This document shows, piece by piece, positions 22,245-35,495 of a stretch of 64,000 nucleotides of DNA. The first letter of the stretch is position 1, and every line of letters starts with the position of its first letter. The translations under genes were made by a program, and so were the position numbers. The DNA comes from Owenia fusiformis. Taxonomy: Eukaryota; Annelida; Polychaeta; Sabellida; Oweniidae. The stretch is taken from contig CAIIXF020000047.1 of NCBI GenBank assembly GCA_903813345.2, forward strand, positions 62,001 through 126,000, read 5' to 3'. The notes under the pieces are model-generated. The model was not told where the DNA came from. It was given only the letters and a program-made list of their open reading frames with translations, and ran no database searches.

Positions 22245-23535
22245 ACACCCCAGTCACATCAAGGGAAAAATCAATACCCGGTGATTTCAGCGGGAAGTTG
22301 CGTTTCGTTCAGTGGATGAGCTGCGCGCGCATGCATAAATGTGATTATCAATATTATTTAGGGGAGGGATATTCAAGCTTATTTTCGTCATAGGCGCGCC
22401 CCAGGGCTGTTGTCTTAAGGACATTTCGTTGAAAATTAGCCATTCGGCTGATAATATGTAAGGGTTTGCGATCTTATAATGTATAACTGTTATTCAGATA
22501 CATATTTTGACACGATTCTGTTGGAAATAAGCTTTGAACCGACAGATATTCACGATTGATATGCACATTTTTGATTGTGCCATTGCTTTTCCATTGCACA
22601 ATCCATGTATTGATAGAAGTGACAATAAGGCAGATTGTTTTACCTTCAATACATGGCGGATTCACTACATATCGGTCTATTAAATACCATTTTGTGCCCT
22701 AAATAGTTTTATATTTCCATCACGGCCTGGAGCCTGGGTGTGTTTGTCTCTTATGTGTATGCTTGTGAATTGGTGGGGCTGGTAGGGCCACCAATCCTCT
22801 GGTCCCACCCATCCTTTATTCTACTTCCCACTTATTATAATTTATGCTGTAACATTAAGACTTCGCTGGAAAACAATAGGAATTATTTTTCTTGCCAATC
22901 AATCGTGAATCACAATCAAAATTTCACAAAGGATCAATCAGGCAATCGTCCAAAATCCAAATCAAGTTATAAAATTATATGAAGATATTCAGCAAGAAGT
23001 CCGGTAGAAATATAGAATATTAAATTCCCGGGTATTGTAACGCCCTTGGTCACATTTGTCGTACGGAGGGCGTGCGTCGACCGCAGATCAATTAAATCAA
23101 CTTATATTTCTGCGGCGAGCGTAGGAAACTTACGCTCGCCTTGCGGCCTCCGTACGGCGTATCCAGTTTTTTTACAGGCCGCAGGGTCGCCGTAGAAATT
23201 ATAACTCGGAGTTATAATATTTGTTCATTTCTGAGGTCCCTGTAGAAATCAACTGACTCAACAAGATTGAATCATTATTTGTCAATGTTTCCCGATCACT
23301 TTTCATTTGATATTACATCCTAGCACTATGAATAACATTTATAGATTGTCCTGATATACATAAAATGAAAAAAATAATATTTATCAACAGAAATTTAAAA
23401 TTCACCGTGCGGCTGCCGTGGGAAATGTGACTGCAAAAGTATGAGAGCACAGAAATTCTACGGCGAGCGTAGAAAAGCTACTGGCCGCAGAAATGATACA
23501 CCGCACGGCGCCCGTGGGAAATGTGACTGGGGTGT
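22245..23535. mobile_element. DNA element with ACACCCCAGTCACAT termini
   Basis: Begins ACACCCCAGTCACATCAAGG and ends ATGTGACTGGGGTGT, inverted copies of about 15 bp. About 1.29 kb. A GC-rich inner part at 23,035-23,165 contains further inverted pieces (GTCGTACGGAGGG ... CCGTACGGCG; GCGAGCGTAGGAAACTTACGCTCGC), so a second element may be nested inside. No target duplication was confirmed and no transposase was seen. A related miniature form is at 7,208-7,352. Confidence 0.55.
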
Positions 23536-24950
23536 ATGTAACCTCTCAAAGTTAGTTTTTAATAAATTCAAGATATTTTGAACAAACGGTCCATCAAAAA
23601 ACATTTTTGAAATCAATAAAAAGTTTCACATTTCATACTTTTGATAATATTGTATAAGCCAAAGTTTATATTGGACCTTTAACTGATTAATACAATTTAC
23701 ACCCATTGGAAAGATGTACTGTGACTGGTTGAACATAGTTGTATTAATCATACATTTATCTGTATGCCCCATGGAAAATAAGGTACACATCATAAACAAG
23801 GGAGTGCAAAATAAGATCGCTAAATCAAATAAAGGATAGTCTATAGAAGACTTTTAATTTCCCCCAAACTTAGACAATATTTGGCTTCTGACAAACGGCG
23901 AATCATTGAAAACAAACGGCGATTTTAGGCCCTCGCCCCCTGCTATTGAAAGCCCAGCACCCATATCACATTTTCTTCAATAACTCCAAACATGTGTAAA
24001 CATTGACCATGTGCATATAAATCTATATTTCACGAGCTCTTTCCTATTCGAGTACCTCATACACCCCTGCATGGATTTGAGTTGGATTCGCCTTTTATAC
24101 GTGAGCCGATACACATCGCAAACGCTGATTGGATAAAGATTGCGAGAATCTTTAAACACCAACACATTGCGCCATTGAAATTTTTACTATTGCAGACATT
24201 TGCAACCTGTGGGAACCATCTTTATGACATTTTTCGTATTCTAAAAGTAATTTTTTATCGAAATTAGTTGATAGCATACTTTAAAAAGCTCTTAAAATGC
24301 AGTTTTGTAGTAAAAAGTAGAAAATATATATTACTAAAAGTTTTTTTTAGAAGGCAACCTGGTGTGACCCCAATTTAGAGAGAAAGCCCCTGTTTCTATC
24401 AAAAATAATTTTTTGTTTAGTGAGGGGAATCAGTACTTTCAAACGGTATGTTCATTTTTTGTGGCGGAGTACCGACAACGACACTTCATTTTTTCTGGAG
24501 CAGCTCAGGGACTATTAGAAGTGACATCTATAATTGAGTAGAATGACAGTATATCATCGTATCCAGATCATTCGACCTTTTACATTGGTCTTGAAATTCC
24601 ATCCTTCAGATTAGAAAGGTTGATATTTTATGGAATGATGGTGCAAAAAGGATCGTGTTTAAACATCTACATTTACTTTTCGTTTGCAGAATTATGTCCT
24701 GATTGCAATATATGCATCGATTGTCTGTTAATACCTATATTGGTTTTTGGTAGATGAATTATTTTATTGTCGCCATGTCTTTGTGTTAGTTTTGTATGGA
24801 AAGTGACTGGGATAGGGGTGCAATGTATGGATCATGTGACTGTCTAGCCATCAACATTTACTTTTCTGGAGAATTATTACTACACGATTGCAAAGTATGA
24901 TATTTTGTGTAATGGCAATAACTAGAGTGGGGTATAAGACGCCTGTAAAT
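23536..24950. other. Non-coding stretch, no gene seen
   Basis: No exon, RNA gene or clear element. Short chance frames only. Confidence 0.5.
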
Positions 24951-24952
24951 CC

Positions 24953-25935
24953 TATACGGCATATGGTAGCCTATATTATAACCAAACCCGTCTGGCCCAG
25001 TTATCTACTCCCGTACTCGTAGATCTGGGCCAGACTAGCTCCAATGCAAAAAAGGGGTATTTACTCCAGAAAAAACACACTGTCTTTTCAATGTATAATA
25101 CGTGCTAATAAATGAATAAACATCATAAAAAACACTTACGTATTTGTTCCTTGTATCAAACTTTGTATTTATATAAGGTTTCCATCGCTGGATGACGGCT
25201 AATAAATGAGAACGAAACGATTAAACGCAGCAAAAAGAAAACTCTTCTGCAATCTGTTCGTGGTAGAATATCGAGAAGTCTCGGCTGCATATTTCGTTCA
25301 GTACTACATTAGGTCAGTTCAACAAATTGAAAAATCGTATTTAATGTCCGACATATTTCTTTCCAGTCTAAATACAACACAGATACGTCTGTTTTATAAA
25401 GTAATCTACGTTTTGATAAGAAATCTGCTGAACAAATCGTAATATTTGGAATATATTGATTCCCGGAAAATTCCATGAAAGTTTAAAAATTATCGCGTCA
25501 CACTCGTGTTACGTCACATCACGTGACTTTATTCGGTGCGGAGAACTGACGAAATATTGACGAAATGTTGTGCCCATTTCAACATCAAAATAACAAACAA
25601 AACACCACATTTACGTGTAAGTTATGTACTCTTTATTTCAAATAAATACTTGGGTTTACATGTAGCCCGATGTTTTGGTTGGATGGCTAATAGGGAATGA
25701 ATAATAAGTGATGATTCAGCGACATGTTTTTTCCTGAGTAAATCCCCCCTTTTTTGCATTGGAGCTAGTCTGGCCCAGATCTACGATATCGAGAGTAGAT
25801 AGCTGGGCCAGACGGGTTTGGTTAGGTATATTATTGATGTTTGACCAATCAGATTTCAGCATTTGGTTCACCCCTTGTCAGAGAAACATTTTGTGATTGG
25901 TCAAACATCAATAATATACCATATGCCGTATAGCA
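24953..25935. mobile_element. ~1-kb inverted-repeat element with a smaller palindrome inserted in the right arm
   Basis: Left arm 24,953-25,065 (CTATACGGCATATGGTA ... ACCAAACCCGTCTGGCCCAG ... GAGCTAGTCTGGCC complement) is matched by the right arm 25,735-25,935. The right arm is broken by a ~90-bp palindrome at about 25,828-25,919 (TATATTATTGATGTTTGACC and its inverse), which is missing from the left arm. The middle (25,066-25,734) shows no recognisable coding sequence. Non-autonomous. Confidence 0.7.
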
Positions 25936-27275
25936 TTTACCATTCACCTTTAACGAGACCGTGTCTAGACATCTGCGTTTGCTTTTCTCCATAGGCAAGG
26001 GCGATAGAAATCATTTTTAAGTAAAGATGGCATGGTAATCGATCTGTGTTTATCTATGTTGAGAAAAAGATAATACTGGATTCTGTTGGTGCTGCCATCT
26101 TTATATCGGCCCAGAACCTATGCTTTTCTCCTTACTGAAATCATAGACTGCATTTCCTTCACATTGAGTAGAAATAACAATTTTCATATTTATTAAATAC
26201 AACACGTAAAAGGCATATTTACACACTTAAAAATGTCATTCATTCTTTAAATAAGTGAATTCACTTAAAGTACATAATGAACTGAACTGACGATTCCAAT
26301 AGGAGCCGTCTTGGCTATTGATTTTTTTATTCGTATCGCACGCTAGAGGAAGTGAATTTACTTTTTAGATATACATAAACAAAGACTCGGGCGTTTGCGT
26401 AGTGCAAAAAGAAGATATCCTCATGTGACACATTGACGAGAAAGAGGACTGACATTTATCAAGGTAGGCTTAATATGTACGATACGGAAAACGTTCATTT
26501 ACAAATATGTTATATAGTCATGGTAGAAATGATTGAAGTGTTCGATTTACTCAGTGGTCTGTTCCCTTATTTATCCACCAGGGGAACATGTATACTATAC
26601 TCTAGTAAATGTTTTATGTTGAGCGAAATCTCAGTGATCATTTGTTCCTAAATTATCTCATAAATTATGCCGTTTAGATTCTGAGAGAATAGAAGATGGT
26701 TTGTATGGGTTTCCACTTTTCACAATGTTGTAATGGTTGCCATCTCATTTATTTGAATGGCGCCACTTGTTACTGGCGGCCATATTGTTTATTCAAATTG
26801 ATTTGTAATTTCTACCATTTTACGATAAGCATATGTAATAGACAAAGAAGAAATCGAATACAACCAGCAGCTAATTATATAAGCTTGCATGATGTACTAT
26901 ATCTGATCAGCTCTTACATGTTTAGAAAGGTTGCCTGGGATAATTGGACTAGGAATTTTGCATATCCACCTACATGTATTCAATTTTGGATCAAAACGAA
27001 ACCGAATTGAGTGAGAAGTTTTCTAAAAGATTGCAATCCTAATAGTGAATGTGTCAACCGGTATTAAAGTACCGCATACATCATGTTCCTTATTATTTGT
27101 TCCAATGCAAAAGGTGAAAATTTCAACCCTAGCAATCCTAGATGCAACGGGCCAGGAGTATCCCATATTTGTCTTGTTTGTTATAATGTATTATAAATGT
27201 AAGCGTGGAATGTCAATTAAACCACGACGAACACAACTTTATGATCAAAGTTCAAAATAAAAAATCTTATTGCAG
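25936..27275. other. Non-coding stretch, no gene supported
   Basis: Short open frames (for example at 26,433-26,651 and 26,696-27,010) show no domain or compositional sign of coding. Nothing else was recognised. Confidence 0.45.
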
Positions 27276-27374
27276 ATACCGATCACGTTTACCTGTTCGA
27301 ATGGGTAAGATTCGCAGAACTCGAAACGCGCGAATGGTAAAGAATAACAATGGCCACGAGGAGATGGTACTCAG
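27276..27374 (+). CDS. Candidate internal exon, basic peptide, unknown protein
   Basis: Bounded by TTATTGCAG and GTATGT. Of 99 nt, only one frame is open: phase 2 on both sides, reading YRSRLPVRMGKIRRTR and on to NNNGHEEMVL. The peptide is strongly basic (eight Arg and two Lys in its first 24 residues). It lies 2.2 kb before the death-domain exon on the same strand. Its exit phase (2) does not fit that exon's entry phase (1), and direct joining would create a stop, so an intervening exon would be needed. No family is recognised. Could be a chance splice-bounded frame. Confidence 0.3.
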
Positions 27375-29557
27375 GTATGTACACGTACATTACTGTTTGT
27401 CAATATTTTGTCTGCAAGTGTGTGAAACAGAAATATTAATTGAGAAATAGTTGTTATACTAATTCATGGGACTCGGGGCAATGAAGAATTGAAAGAATTA
27501 CCCATTCATCCATGTTTGAATACATTAATATAAGTCAGCAAATGAGCTACCAAACACATTAGATTATTAGAATATTAAGTACCGTTCACTTTTTACCATT
27601 CCAATGACTTTGTGAATAATGGAATGTATGATATGTGATGTTAAAAATGTTTTACCTCCAGAGGAAAATTCCTCTTTGTTGTTTTATATTATAATTACCA
27701 AACTTTAACAACTTTTCATCATTATAATTTTTTCTGGGATCCCTACATCTATTGCATTTTTGTCGAGATTTGATTGTAAGTCCCTGAGTTTGTTATCACA
27801 TCTAACCAAGCATATACACATACCCTATTACATAAAAACAATTCGTATGATTATTTTGAAATAATTCAAAACAGTTCACAACAAGTCCAAATTATTATTT
27901 AAATGTATTTGATAGCTTATTCAATAAGATATTGTATTTCTGAAGACGATTAATGGAAGTCATTCTTCATGTTTTATTTGCCCTGGGTCCCCTGATTTTC
28001 AGTTTCTATGACTGTTATTTCTAGATAAATGAGCCATGCCATAGAAAAAGTGGTCTTATCTCAGATTTTTTGGTTATCTTTAAAAGCATAAAGTGACCTT
28101 TCAAATAAGCCATGGCTTAAAAAATTTTCCCTGCAGATATTGATCAAAAGACAGATTTGAATTTAGCACATTTTGCTTTTAATCTTGGGCACATTTTTGG
28201 CTCTGTCGCACAATTTTAATTTTTGTGATAATACCGGTTTTCCTATTTCGAGGGTCAAATATTTCTGTCACACTTAATATTAGGTCATTGCATGGTATCC
28301 TGCATATTTTGTGAACATTTCATTATATCGTATCGTAACATAAAACTACTCTGAATGCCACAGTGATCATGGTATATCAATGGCCAGGCCTGTATAATCA
28401 GTTCAGCCTTCTGGATGATATTTCCCTCTGTACATCTCTTGGATAAACTCAATATACCATCCTCCTTAAGTAAATGATTATAACTCTAAGAGGAACCAAG
28501 AATAAATAATGCATTTCACATGACATCGACTCTAAAGCCATCTAAAGTCATCTTTGTCGTTTTAAGTAAGTCACTTAGTAACAAATTTGCGCAAAAAGTG
28601 CCATAAGCTTGACTTGAAACTAATTTCTTTGTCATAATTCTCTAGGAGTGAGATGGTTCACGAGATATGAAACCTAAAATCCATGGAGCTAAGATAAAAT
28701 GTATCTCAAGTTTGAAGACTTCAAAGATACAAGCGAAACTCAAATTGTTCAATCCGCTTATTTGTTAATATTATGCATGGTCGTAATTAAGTCAAATTCT
28801 GTTTTCGATTATGATGAACATATACAGATTGAGATTTTTTTTAATTTTCGTCAAAAAAGTGAGGAATAGCCACAAAAAAAACATGAAACCTAAAATCACG
28901 ACTGTGCGACGGATGCATTAAATTATCTGCTGGGGCATGAAATTGCATGCTCAATTATTAGAACAAATGCCCGCATCAGCTTTTCTCCCATGCCTCTTTG
29001 GATTTCTTTCAGGAATATAATAACCATGATTGCTATTGCACAAGTATATCAGACTCCTATCGAAACAAATCGAAAACCGATATAGTTAGTTTTAACTTTA
29101 TCTGCTTTGTAGCCTGCTGTTCCCCCTTGTCATGCCCTTTCTCTCAAAATCTCCCTCTAGTACCAAATAAATTATATTATTTACTCATTTGGTCTCTATT
29201 TACCTGTACATGTAACAAGGTAACATTCACAATCATATACAGTAGAATACATAGGCAGCTCCCCAAATGCATCAGCTTGTAACAACAAACAATCATTTAT
29301 TATAATATATTGTTGATTTGGGATGAACACCTGCTAAAAGTGTTACCCACTATGTGTGTTATTACAAATGAATAAAAACAAACAAAAAAACAAGCAAGAA
29401 ACAAACAAGCGAAAGAACAAACAATGTCCAAGTCCTTTCACAACGACAATAACACGATAACAATTACTATTATCATGATTTTTATGAAAACTGCCTGCTT
29501 CTCAAATTCAAGATGGAGATACTTTCTAACATGTTTAATGCATTACATTTTGAACAG
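27375..29557. other. Non-coding stretch before the death-domain exon
   Basis: No exon supported. A frame at 28,998-29,282 follows a good acceptor (TTTCTTTCAG at about 29,012), but its composition is Cys/Leu/Phe-rich and no convincing donor keeps it in phase with the next exon. Confidence 0.4.
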
Positions 29558-29812
29558 ATGAATTGGATGACTTTTACCTGCGTCAAATTGGAAGGGAGTT
29601 GGGTGAAGATGTTTATAAAGTGGGTGTCTGTCTTGGGCTCACGGATGCAGAGATTGACAACATAAAGAGGAGTAATCCACATGATGAGGAACAATGGGGA
29701 GTCAAAATGCTCTATAAGTGGAAGCAGAGACAACCCAAGGATGTCAACCAATGGGGAGTACTGTTTGATGCCCTCAGAAAGGCAGGAAGAGATGATCTTG
29801 CTCGTCGTACAG
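29558..29812 (+). CDS. Death-domain exon
   Basis: Exon of 255 nt between GAACAG and GTAACA, phase 1 at both ends (AT + 84 codons + G). The peptide runs ELDDFYLRQIGRELGEDVYK, then a V-C-L-G-L-T-D-A-E-I-D-N-I helix pair, LYKWKQRQPKD, and ends LFDALRKAGRDDLARRT. This is the full six-helix death-domain pattern (LGxD-x2-x-LxxxLGL...I..I; mL..W; L..AL...gR.DLA). Such domains mediate homotypic interactions in apoptosis and innate-immune signalling. The partner and the rest of the protein are not visible. A symmetric exon is easily shuffled, and expanded death-domain families are known in marine invertebrates. The exon is followed on the same strand by the mini-exon array. No stop or frameshift. Confidence 0.85.
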
Positions 29813-32060
29813 GTAACAGATGTTAACCTTAAAACAGTAAAACGGTTTGGGTCGTTAAGAGAATGATAGTATACACATCCAATGTCAATGACTTGTCTCG
29901 AGCTGGTTGTAAAAAGTAACAAATCTTCATGAAATAACGGTAAAACGTGTAGGGCTCAATAAGATAATGACATGAGTAGGCGCATTCAATGTTGATGACT
30001 TGTCTTAGACTATTCTATACGGTCCGTAATTTCATGCATTGTAAATGTTGGAAAATCAAACGTAAAATGACAAGTTGTGGATATCATTGTCAAAACATAA
30101 AACATATCATGTTGAGAATCTATATATTATGTTGAATATGTACAAATATCCATATGGGTTGAGAACAAATGCCCAATTTAATTTTCAATAAGTTGATGAA
30201 ATGTAAATAAAAGAACGGTAGTTTTGGGGGTCCATATTAACAGAGATTAAGATTCAAATGAAATACTCAGGTATTCGTCGAAAATCATTTCAATAAGGAG
30301 GAATGTATATCAATAGGGCATAGATACAAGTTGATTAGTTATATGAAAATGTAAGCAATTTTAGAACCAAATGTTTTATATTGTCCCATGATTTGCTCCG
30401 TAATTATACAATTTTGATCACGATTAAATGACAACATATTCTGGTAATATTGACTAGTCTAAGAATAGCTTTTTCAGTTACGTTTTGTTGACGCCCCTTT
30501 AGATATAATTATTGTTGTAATTCAACAAAGGATCATGATCAATTCAGGAGAGAGATGGCTCTAATGTTTTGCATTGCTTCCCTATTTATAGATCATATTC
30601 AAAATGCTCCCTTAATTCATTAAAGTAAGTTTACATAGTGAGATAACAAGATGCCAGACTTCTCATATGTCACTCAATCATTTTATTCATTCAACAATCA
30701 TATAATTTACATGACCAGGATAAAAGTTGACATTGCGGGAATAACACTAGGCATAATGAATTGTGTCTAAAGTTTAGTAAAAGGGTAAAGCTATGCGTGA
30801 AAAGTTCGATTAACATATCTTTGTATTCTTCTTGAAAATAATAATATCTACATAGCGCCAATAAGAACACCCCCTGATTGTCTGAAAAATTGTGGTGATA
30901 AGAAGAAAAGTACAGCTCTCAAAACTGTTTCTCCATTTTTTTCAATACATAGGAAAACATTCTTAATTCTTATGTTCCTTCCCTTTCCATTATTAGGTAC
31001 ATTTTCTTGAGACATCAAAATATCTGTTCAGCAATCTTTCCCTTACCACTATTTTTGACTATTTTAAGCCACATTTGTGAAAGAAATGATGGTCCCCCAG
31101 GGATTATGGTCCCCTTTCTTAACGGCCCTTACTGGCCCTGATTGCGAATAAGATAATGAGGGAAAGAGTTGTATTTAGGTCACCATATAAATTGTAACAG
31201 CTCCGGTCTTAATCCCGAAACTGCCACGTACGGGCTGCCCAATCAATCAATTAATCAATACTACAACAAAGCAACCCGTACAAACAAACAAACAAACTGG
31301 ACCGAACGAGCGAACAAATTGTAGCGTGGTAAGCTGAACGGTCATGGCAACGTAGTGAATCAAATTTGAGCTGAAAGTGATTGATAGCTTGACTATATGC
31401 AAGGTGCTGCCATCTTTGAATATAGATAAACGTTGAAAACACTAATTGAACAAGAATGATTTGGAACAGAATGAAGAAATGAAGTTAGGAAGATATCAGA
31501 AAGTTAATCATAGGGCCATTTTACTGTTATTCCATCTAAACCATCGATCAATGACTACAAACAATCAACACGACAAATCAAGTAAAGTTTCAAAGTTCTA
31601 TTATAAACAAATAATTAGATCTGACCCTACATAAGTCTCATCAAATATAAATCAATGCAAATTACATGGCTCTAAAAGCAAAATCTGACCCTAGTCGAAC
31701 CTGACAAATAACAAACAAATTACAAAAGTCTTAACTAAGATGGCGACTATATTTCAGCCCTCATGATCAAAACAACATCGAGCTTAAGTAAAGCGATTGT
31801 CAAAAGGTGGCGCTTTGTAAATTCTCACCTGCGCATACCCTGCGTGCAGAGTCTAGTTAAACTCATTTAGTACTAAACTTTACTGAAAAGGTGTACGCGC
31901 TAAAATTTTAGTACTCGGCATATCTCCTTGTGAACTGTGGAAAGATCTTCTTCCAAGACGAAGTTTTGGAGATCTATACAAACATAAAGATCAAAATTAA
32001 ATGTGTAATTCTAAGATATTCGTCAAAATAAAGACTGTCAGATTGTAGCATAGAATATCA
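29813..32060. other. Start of the duplicated region: partial array blocks without a mini-exon
   Basis: 30,180-30,370 matches 43,170-43,640 without the hairpin inserts found there. 30,950-31,090 matches the left half of the mini-exon block (TATCTGTTCAGCAA ... TTTGACTATTTTAAGCCACATTTGTGA) but stops before any mini-exon. No exon supported. ORFs at 31,251-31,634 look like chance. Confidence 0.5.
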
Positions 32061-33421
32061 TATTAATTGCCATATAGCGGGGTGCTGTGGGCCTTTGAAA
32101 CTATGTTAAAACCACGACGGAGACCATTTAGTACATGATTAAGTAACCCCGTTTGGTTGCGAAATAAGGCATAATTCAAACAAAGAAAAGTTAATGGGCG
32201 TTGTCGGGAAAGTATTGGTAATAGTTGAATTAGGAACGAAAATTCTGATGTCTTGGGCTTTGGAAAGATGAGCTGGAAGATGGGGTCTGTGACACGGGTT
32301 TGTTAGGTCTGGTCACTGAGATGCTTGTGTTATGATCCAGAATCTTGTGGGGGCTTTGTATCCTGGGAAGCTACAGGTATGTTGTTTCCCGCCCGGTCAT
32401 GGGTTGGTGCATTTTCCGTTGTTGAAATCCCGACAAATTATCATAGGTCGGTTAATACTGGAATCAGTAGTAGGGGGAAGAGGGTTAATCGCCGACTGGT
32501 TGTTCCTGATATATTTGTAGGGGTTCAAGTTTGATGATTTTGGGCACTGGGTTTGATTAGCATGTAGTGTCCAAAGCCGGAGCAAGCGTGGCAAACGACT
32601 TTTCTTGCTTCTTGCTTGAAATGCTCATCAACCAGGTCCCGTGCGTGTTCTGCCCAGGAGTGGTCGGGGTAATTGTAAACAAACTACCGAAATTCATTGT
32701 CATATCCAATCCATGCTGACGGGTTGTAAGCTTCGGCTTCTGCCTTGTTGGCGATAAATCGCATGTACTTGGCAAGGGATGGGGCTTGTGTTGGGTGGTA
32801 AAACGATCTATGTGCAACCAATGCAGAGAAGCATCTCACCCACATCTCGAATGAGTGAATCTCCTTCTTTGGTTTTATGGCCTTCATGTGCATGCAGCCC
32901 TCCTCGTTGTTATAATTGCACTGGTACCCGTGTACGTGCTGTTTGTGAAGCAGCAGCTTTGAAGCAGCAGCTTTTAAACTATTGCTGATATTCGTTTAAG
33001 TTAACGAATTTTGTAATGTCAGCAGCGATATCTAGCGCCTTTTTTGAGACCAGTGGAAGTCTCAGAATGGAGGGAGCCGGTTGGTGTCCCTTGCTTACTG
33101 AAGGGTCTGTCGGATCTAAGGCACGCAACTTTGATTGTGAAGAGCCGGAATTTGGCATAATGGGGAGGTTCGCTTCGGAGAGAGCGTATATAGTAGAGTC
33201 CTACATGTGTCTTGTTGGTCTGCGACTTGGTGAGAATTGTTTCTCGAACGAGAGTCGTTTATTAGGGACGATTCGAAGAGACTTCAGGTCATCCTTGGAC
33301 ACATGGAATATCTTATTTACCTGGGGTAGGTCCAGAGTTGGTGGTTGTTGTTGCTGAAGACTTCTTAGCGGCGGGCCTTTCCTTGAATGGCTTCGTTTGA
33401 TTCCTTCACCTAGTCCACACA
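32060..33421 (-). pseudogene. DIRS-like retrotransposon gag remnant, copy 1
   Basis: Reading leftward from about 33,421: a basic N-terminus (EGIKRSHSRKGP), a region with IHSFEMWVRCFSALVAHRSF and YMRFIANKAEA...NPSAWIGYDNEF, then a Cys/His cluster region near 32,400-32,560. Homologous to copy 2 at 59,496-60,779, where the protein is better preserved. The W-x-R-x-F ... Y-P/HP ... W-x-x-YD-x-x-F pattern followed by a zinc-binding DFNNGKC-like motif is typical of gag proteins of DIRS-type (tyrosine recombinase) retroelements, as I know that family. Frameshifts and stops are present. No reverse transcriptase or recombinase remains. Confidence 0.55.
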
Positions 33422-33599
33422 TGATATCCTTTTTTGTCTTTAAAATCGCCTAACAGTGACAATAACTTTAACTGTACGGTTTTGCATAAAGTGAAGACGC
33501 TTGTATGTTGTTTGTTGTCTGGCTGATCGAAATCAAGACCTAGAACGTGTGGTAAGGTGGGCAAATTGATAATGGATGTCCAAAAGGCGATTGACCAAT

Positions 33600-34440
33600 C
33601 CCATTAACCAAGTTTTAATTCAAAAACATAACAATTATTATCGCATTTGTATTGTCATCACGGCATCAATATAATACCTAATTAGTATGACTTGTAATCT
33701 AGAGATGGATACTAAATTCGCAACGATTCCCTCATCAGATTATATTTCATAATCAAAATGCTCAATTTCATCAAAAGCAACATATGGTTCACAAATAATG
33801 GTTATTTGTTTTTCCTAATAGTCTACTTAAAGGGATTTAAAGGTATTCGAAATGCTCCATTTCATCAAAGGCAACACATGGTTTACAAATAACGATTATT
33901 TGTTTTTCTGTCTTTACATATCACATCCTATTATTCCTTCTTATTTGAGCGAATATCGGTTACATTTTCCTGAAAATAAAAAAATGTGTTCAGAAACCTT
34001 ACTGTAACACAACTTTTGACTATTCTGAGTCACATTTTCAAGATGTAATCGCTTATATAATAGTCCAGAAGAAAGGAGATTGAGCACAAATTAGATACGT
34101 ATTTGTAATGCTTGTATCTTTTATTTTCGTTCGATCCTTTTAAAAGCTGGTGATTCTAAAGATACCTTACTTTTAAATGATCAATCATCATCAGATCCAT
34201 GTGGATCACATACATTCGCTACACAGTCTGCATTTTGACCCCTTTTGATCTCATACTATCTATGATTTTTTATCATGACTGTTTGCCTTAAATAGTGAAT
34301 GATTAAAAAACATTTTGAAAGAAAAAATAACGTTACACTTTCATTTATAGCACACATGTTATATCACTTATATTAGTCTAAAAACAAACCAACTAATTGG
34401 TGGTCTACTTAAAGGGGCTAGAAAGAACATAGATGGGCCT
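33600..34440. repeat. Array block R1 (contains mini-exon relic E1)
   Basis: Matches 48,630-48,851 + 49,854-50,490 and 60,955-61,690. Contains at 33,815-33,819 the unfilled CTAAT target site of the foldback element found at 48,852-49,853. Confidence 0.8.
34062..34094 (+). pseudogene. Mini-exon relic E1 (both splice sites lost)
   Basis: 33 nt, AG + codons for SRRKEIEHKL + G in the phase of the death-domain exon. The acceptor reads ATAATAG without the CAG of its homologue at 61,308, and the donor is ATACGT instead of GTACGT. Reading frame open but not spliceable as it stands. Confidence 0.45.
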
Positions 34441-34703
34441 CGGGAGTTAGTTTTTGCTTTTAGAAACAAAACGCATTTGTATTGTCATCACGGCATCAAT
34501 TTAATTCATCCTTAGTGTGCCGCCCCCCCTCCTTGGACGGGCCCTAAACATTTTTTGGGCCTTCTTATTTAAATGAATATTGGTTACATTTTTCTGAAAA
34601 TTCAAAATTATCTGTTCAGAAACTTTTACTGTAACTGTATACTACTTATGACTATTTTCAGCCATATTTTCAGGATGTGATGTGGTTTAATTGATTATTT
34701 CAG

Positions 34704-34733
34704 AGTTTAGAAGACAAGGGGAGCGCCTGAAGG
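34704..34733 (+). CDS. Mini-exon E2, phase 1/1, splice sites intact
   Basis: 30 nt between TTATTTCAG and GTATGT. Entered in phase 1 it completes a Glu codon and encodes FRRQGERLK before leaving one G, so it can be joined in frame to the death-domain exon (…RRT-G|AG) or to any sister mini-exon. The intron flanks (ATGTGGTTTAATTGATTATT before, GTATGTATTTGCAATGATTG after) are shared with the other units of the array. The other two frames contain stops. No family known. Expression unproven. Confidence 0.4.
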
Positions 34734-35495
34734 GTATGTATTTGCAATGATTGTATCTTCTATTGTCGTTCGACCTTTTCAAACTACTGATATTCTAAAC
34801 ATATCTTACTTTTAAATGCTCCATCATCATCTGTCAGGATATACGACTTCTCTTTTGACATTAAAATATATAAATATTCAAATATTCACTGATCATGATC
34901 ACCTGATCACTGATGATTCACTTTTTATGGAGCGATATTTACTCGTCTCATTTGATTTGGTAATTTGAGATACAACGTGTCGAAGAGAGCCAGATGAAAA
35001 GCGCAAGTAAAATATAGTTTAGTTTGTCTACCCCGATTAAAGTGTTCTCTTTGCTTTTTTCAAATTTTGGCTTTGATAAGGCAAACCTAACCCACAGCTG
35101 AAACCCATTCCAAATTGTGTAGTTTGATACCTTGATGAATTGAAGATGACAATAAGGACTTTGTCAGCAGTGTCCTTTCATTTTCTCTTGTTTTCTTTGA
35201 CAAAACACTTACCAATGTAATAATAGATTGATTACTCGAAACAATGCTTCATATCTGCATTTTTAGCATTTATATATGGGTCTCTTTTCCTGCTGTCTAC
35301 CATTTTTTTAGTTGGATACCTTGATGAATTGAAGATGAAAACCAAGTCTTATATCATCAATTTCCTTACCAATTCTTTTGTTTTATTTTACAAAACCCCT
35401 TTTCAATGTAATAGAGTGATTGATTACTTGAAATAATGCTTCATATCGGCAGTTTTTCAGCATTTATATCTAGGTCTGAAATTGTCCACCATTTT

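Noticed and set aside
28998-29282. 94-codon frame after a strong acceptor-like TTTCTTTCAG
   Set aside because: Composition looks non-coding, no suitable donor in phase, and it cannot join the death-domain exon in frame.
29482-29922. 146-codon minus-strand open frame
   Set aside because: It lies opposite the death-domain exon, which has a clear domain pattern and splice sites. The minus frame is its shadow.
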